Assembly: GCA_026987195.1 (NCBI GenBank)
Contig: JALSNC010000214.1
Location: 1-32,046, forward strand
From: Desulfobulbaceae bacterium
GTDB lineage: Bacteria > Desulfobacterota > Desulfobulbia > Desulfobulbales > Desulfobulbaceae
Length of the DNA: 32,046 nucleotides
Reading direction: 5' to 3'
In this document: in pieces, positions 30,135 to 32,046 of the stretch
How the letters are laid out: each line of letters begins with the position of its first letter
Numbering within the stretch: position 1 is the stretch's first letter
The notes under the pieces: model-generated
The model's database searches: none
What the model saw: the letters and a program-made list of their open reading frames with translations, nothing else
Told to the model about the DNA's origin: nothing
Program-made: the position numbers and the translations under genes

Positions 30135-31832
30135 ATGGCTGTTTCGGTATCGGCGGACCCTGCCGGCTTTGCAAGGGAACTGCACACGCTTTTCCTGCAG
30201 CGGACCCGTGTCTCCCTGTGGCTGGGGATGGTGTTCTTCCTCTTCTTTTCCCTCCTCGATCTGGCTGTCTGCCGGGAGTATTTTGTTCTTTTCTTCCTCT
30301 TCCGCCTCGGTTTCGTACTCCTGCTGCTGGCCATTCTCCACCTGTTGCGGCTGCCCGGAACCGCCAGGTATGTCCGCCACCTGGTCTTCCTCGCCCTTCT
30401 CCTCGGCAGCGGTGCCATCTCCCTGATGGCGACCCGCCTGGGAGGGTTTACCTCGGACTACTATGCCGGGATTCTGCTGATGATGGCCGGCAGCATAGCC
30501 GTCCTGCCGCTGACCGGCCTGGAGGCGGCCCTGATCGGTTTCTCCATGTATGGTGTCTACATGCTGATCCTGCTCGCCACCGGCTCCCACCTGGAGAGTC
30601 GGGATCTGGCCTATGCGGTCAACGACTCCTTTTTCTTTTTCGCGGTCATCGCGGTCACCACGGTGCAGTCCTTCGACGACATGCGGGTGCGCCGGAAGAC
30701 CTTCCGGGCCAAGGAGAATCTGCAGGCAGCAAAACAGGAGCTGACCGGTTATACCACCAACCTGGAGGAACTGGTCCACATGCGCATGGCCGAGCTGGAG
30801 GAGTCGGACCTGCGGTTCAAGGATCTCTACGACAACATCCTGGACCTGGTGGTGCTCCTGGATGCCCGGGGGATCGTCCGCATGGCCAACCGCCGGTTTG
30901 CCGAGGTCTTTGACTGGGATCCGCAGCGTCTGCTGGACCGTCCCCTGGCCCGTTTGATGGCGGCCGGCGACGGAGACCGGTTGCAGAGGGCCCTGAGGGG
31001 CCTGCTGGAGCAGGGCGAGGACATCAGGGACCGGCAACTGCAGATGGTCACCGGCACGGGCCGGATCATCGATGTGGAGATCAGCGGCAACCTGGTGGAC
31101 ATGCGGGACGGTCGTTCCTGGTGCCAGCTGGTCATCCGCGATATCAGCGCCACCAAGAAGGTGGAGCGGGAAGTGCTGGCCTCCAACCACCTCATCGATA
31201 CCTCCAGGCGGGCCGCCATTCTCGGCCTGGCAAAACTTGCCGAGTACCGTGACTCCGAGACCGGTGCCCACCTGGAACGGATACGTGAATACACCAGGAT
31301 CCTGGCCGGGGAGCTGGCCCTCAACCCGACCTGTGCCCCGGTGATCACCGAGGGTTTTGTGGAGGATATCTATATCTCCTCGGTCCTTCATGACATCGGC
31401 AAGGTGGGCATCCCGGACTCCATCCTTCTCAAGCCGGGACCCCTGACCAGGGAGGAGTTCGAGCGGATGAAGATGCACTGCGAACTCGGTGCTGCCGTGC
31501 TTGCCGAGGCCGAGCAGGAGGCGGGCCATGTCTCCTTTCTTGCCATGGGCCAGGAGATCGCCATGCACCACCACGAAAAATGGGACGGCTCCGGCTATCC
31601 CGGAGGCCTGGCCCGGGACGCCATACCCTTGTCGGCGCGTATCGTTGCCCTGGCCGATGTCTACGACGCCCTGACCTCCAGGCGCTGCTACAAAGCGGCC
31701 TTCAACCATGAAACAGCAAGGGACCTGATCATCCGGGAGAGCGGGCGCCATTTCGATCCCGAGATTGTCAATGCCTTTCTGGTCCGGGAGCAGGAGTTCA
31801 AGCGGATCCGGATGGAGTCCCTTCTCAACTGA
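30135..31832 (+). CDS. Membrane PAS/HD-GYP protein, predicted cyclic-di-GMP phosphodiesterase
   Basis: The 565-residue protein has a membrane sensor domain of about six helices (about 25-180), a coiled coil, a PAS domain (about 228-345) and an HD-GYP domain (about 355-565). The HD-GYP motifs are intact: EYRDSETGAHLERI, LHDIGKVGIPDSILLKPG, KMHCELG, HHEKWDGSGYPGGL and ALADVYDALTS, so hydrolysis of cyclic-di-GMP is expected. The signal sensed is unknown. It probably forms an operon with the upstream methyltransferase (6 bp gap). Its N-terminal pattern ELHTLFLQRTRVSLWLGMVF is echoed in the next gene. Confidence 0.9.
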   Translation: MAVSVSADPAGFARELHTLFLQRTRVSLWLGMVFFLFFSLLDLAVCREYFVLFFLFRLGFVLLLLAILHLLRLPGTARYVRHLVFLALLLGSGAISLMATRLGGFTSDYYAGILLMMAGSIAVLPLTGLEAALIGFSMYGVYMLILLATGSHLESRDLAYAVNDSFFFFAVIAVTTVQSFDDMRVRRKTFRAKENLQAAKQELTGYTTNLEELVHMRMAELEESDLRFKDLYDNILDLVVLLDARGIVRMANRRFAEVFDWDPQRLLDRPLARLMAAGDGDRLQRALRGLLEQGEDIRDRQLQMVTGTGRIIDVEISGNLVDMRDGRSWCQLVIRDISATKKVEREVLASNHLIDTSRRAAILGLAKLAEYRDSETGAHLERIREYTRILAGELALNPTCAPVITEGFVEDIYISSVLHDIGKVGIPDSILLKPGPLTREEFERMKMHCELGAAVLAEAEQEAGHVSFLAMGQEIAMHHHEKWDGSGYPGGLARDAIPLSARIVALADVYDALTSRRCYKAAFNHETARDLIIRESGRHFDPEIVNAFLVREQEFKRIRMESLLN

Positions 31833-31882
31833 ACCTGCCCGGGCCGTGGAACTGCCGGTGGCGGGAATGAGCTGGACAGCCA

Positions 31883-32046
31883 ATGAACAGGATTACCGGT
31901 GCCGATCAGCTGTCGACACTCTGCCAGCTCCTTGGCGGCGAGACCATGGAGCACAGGCATGCTGCCGCCTACCGGCAGGAACTGGCGCAGCTCCTCCACC
32001 GGCGGGTCTCCTATGTCCTCCTTGTGGGCATGGTCTTTGTCCTCCT
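31883..32046 (+). CDS. N-terminus of a membrane sensor protein (partial)
   Basis: Only 54 codons are visible, running off the window end. After a polar start (MNRITGADQLSTLCQLLGGE) comes RQELAQLLHRRVSYVLLVGM and a hydrophobic stretch that begins a membrane helix. The ELAQLLHRRVSYVLLVGMVF segment resembles ELHTLFLQRTRVSLWLGMVF at the start of the upstream HD-GYP protein, so the same type of multi-pass sensor domain probably follows. The output domain is outside the window. It starts 50 bp after the HD-GYP stop in the same direction. Confidence 0.65.
   Translation, partial: MNRITGADQLSTLCQLLGGETMEHRHAAAYRQELAQLLHRRVSYVLLVGMVFVL

Noticed and set aside
29067-31883. A 938-codon open frame on the minus strand
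   Set aside because: It lies exactly opposite two well-supported genes, is rich in Gly/Gln/Asp/His as expected for GC-biased antisense frames, and shows no domain motif.
1-32046. tRNA, rRNA, riboswitch or prophage
   Set aside because: No segment with convincing tRNA/rRNA features, known riboswitch core or phage genes was seen on reading; a covariance-model scan would be needed to exclude small RNAs.

Overview
The window is a GC-rich (roughly 60% or more) bacterial chromosome segment from a Gram-negative organism: three lipid A genes (lpxB, lpxK, lpxC), lipoproteins and a periplasmic binding protein are present. Gene styles (CbbQ/CbbO-like pair, several GGDEF/HD-GYP proteins, NtrC-type regulator, LivKHMGF operon joined to lipid A genes, dense intergenic repeats) suggest a Desulfobacterota member, perhaps Desulfobulbales. 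That placement is inference. No tRNA, rRNA, CRISPR array, prophage or transposase gene was seen.

Layout. 1-1668 (+): end of a DUF401-like membrane protein, nagZ, and a small protein with two TM2 domains. 1710-2621 (-): a response-regulator/GGDEF protein in which both domains have lost key residues. 2764-3566 (+): a DUF493 protein and an unknown partner behind a promoter that may give a leaderless mRNA. 13977 down to 3868 (-): a long polarised run, livK-livH-livM-livG-livF, a Gfo/Idh/MocA oxidoreductase (GnnA-like candidate), lpxB, a secreted trypsin-like protease, an Smr protein and an active-looking diguanylate cyclase. 14412-18917 (+): lpxK, lpxC, proC, nadK. 19284-20696 (-): NtrC-type response regulator with GAFTDA instead of GAFTGA. 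20957-21856 (-): PHP phosphoesterase. 22652-28080 (+): CbbQ-like AAA ATPase, CbbO/NorD-like VWA protein, thioredoxin 2, and two lipoproteins, one FlgO-like. 28614-32046 (+): a cyclic-nucleotide-binding/methyltransferase fusion, a multi-pass PAS/HD-GYP protein, and the start of another protein whose N-terminus resembles that HD-GYP protein.

Nearly every larger intergenic gap holds dispersed repeats. Family A has 8 full or partial copies and near-perfect terminal inverted repeats. Family B is a ~110 bp hairpin plus a ~60 bp tail, with 5 full or partial copies. Families C and D are single inverted-repeat elements. Some copies lie flush with or inside the 3' ends of genes and supply the stop codon (lpxK, lpxC, the PHP gene). 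One family B copy has gained matching ~17 nt insertions in both hairpin arms.

The most system-like locus is 28448-32046: a promoter, a 20 bp palindrome, then a methyltransferase gated by a cyclic-nucleotide domain, followed by membrane sensors tied to cyclic-di-GMP. A fatty-acid methyl-ester (PhcB-like) signalling module is a testable but unproven reading.
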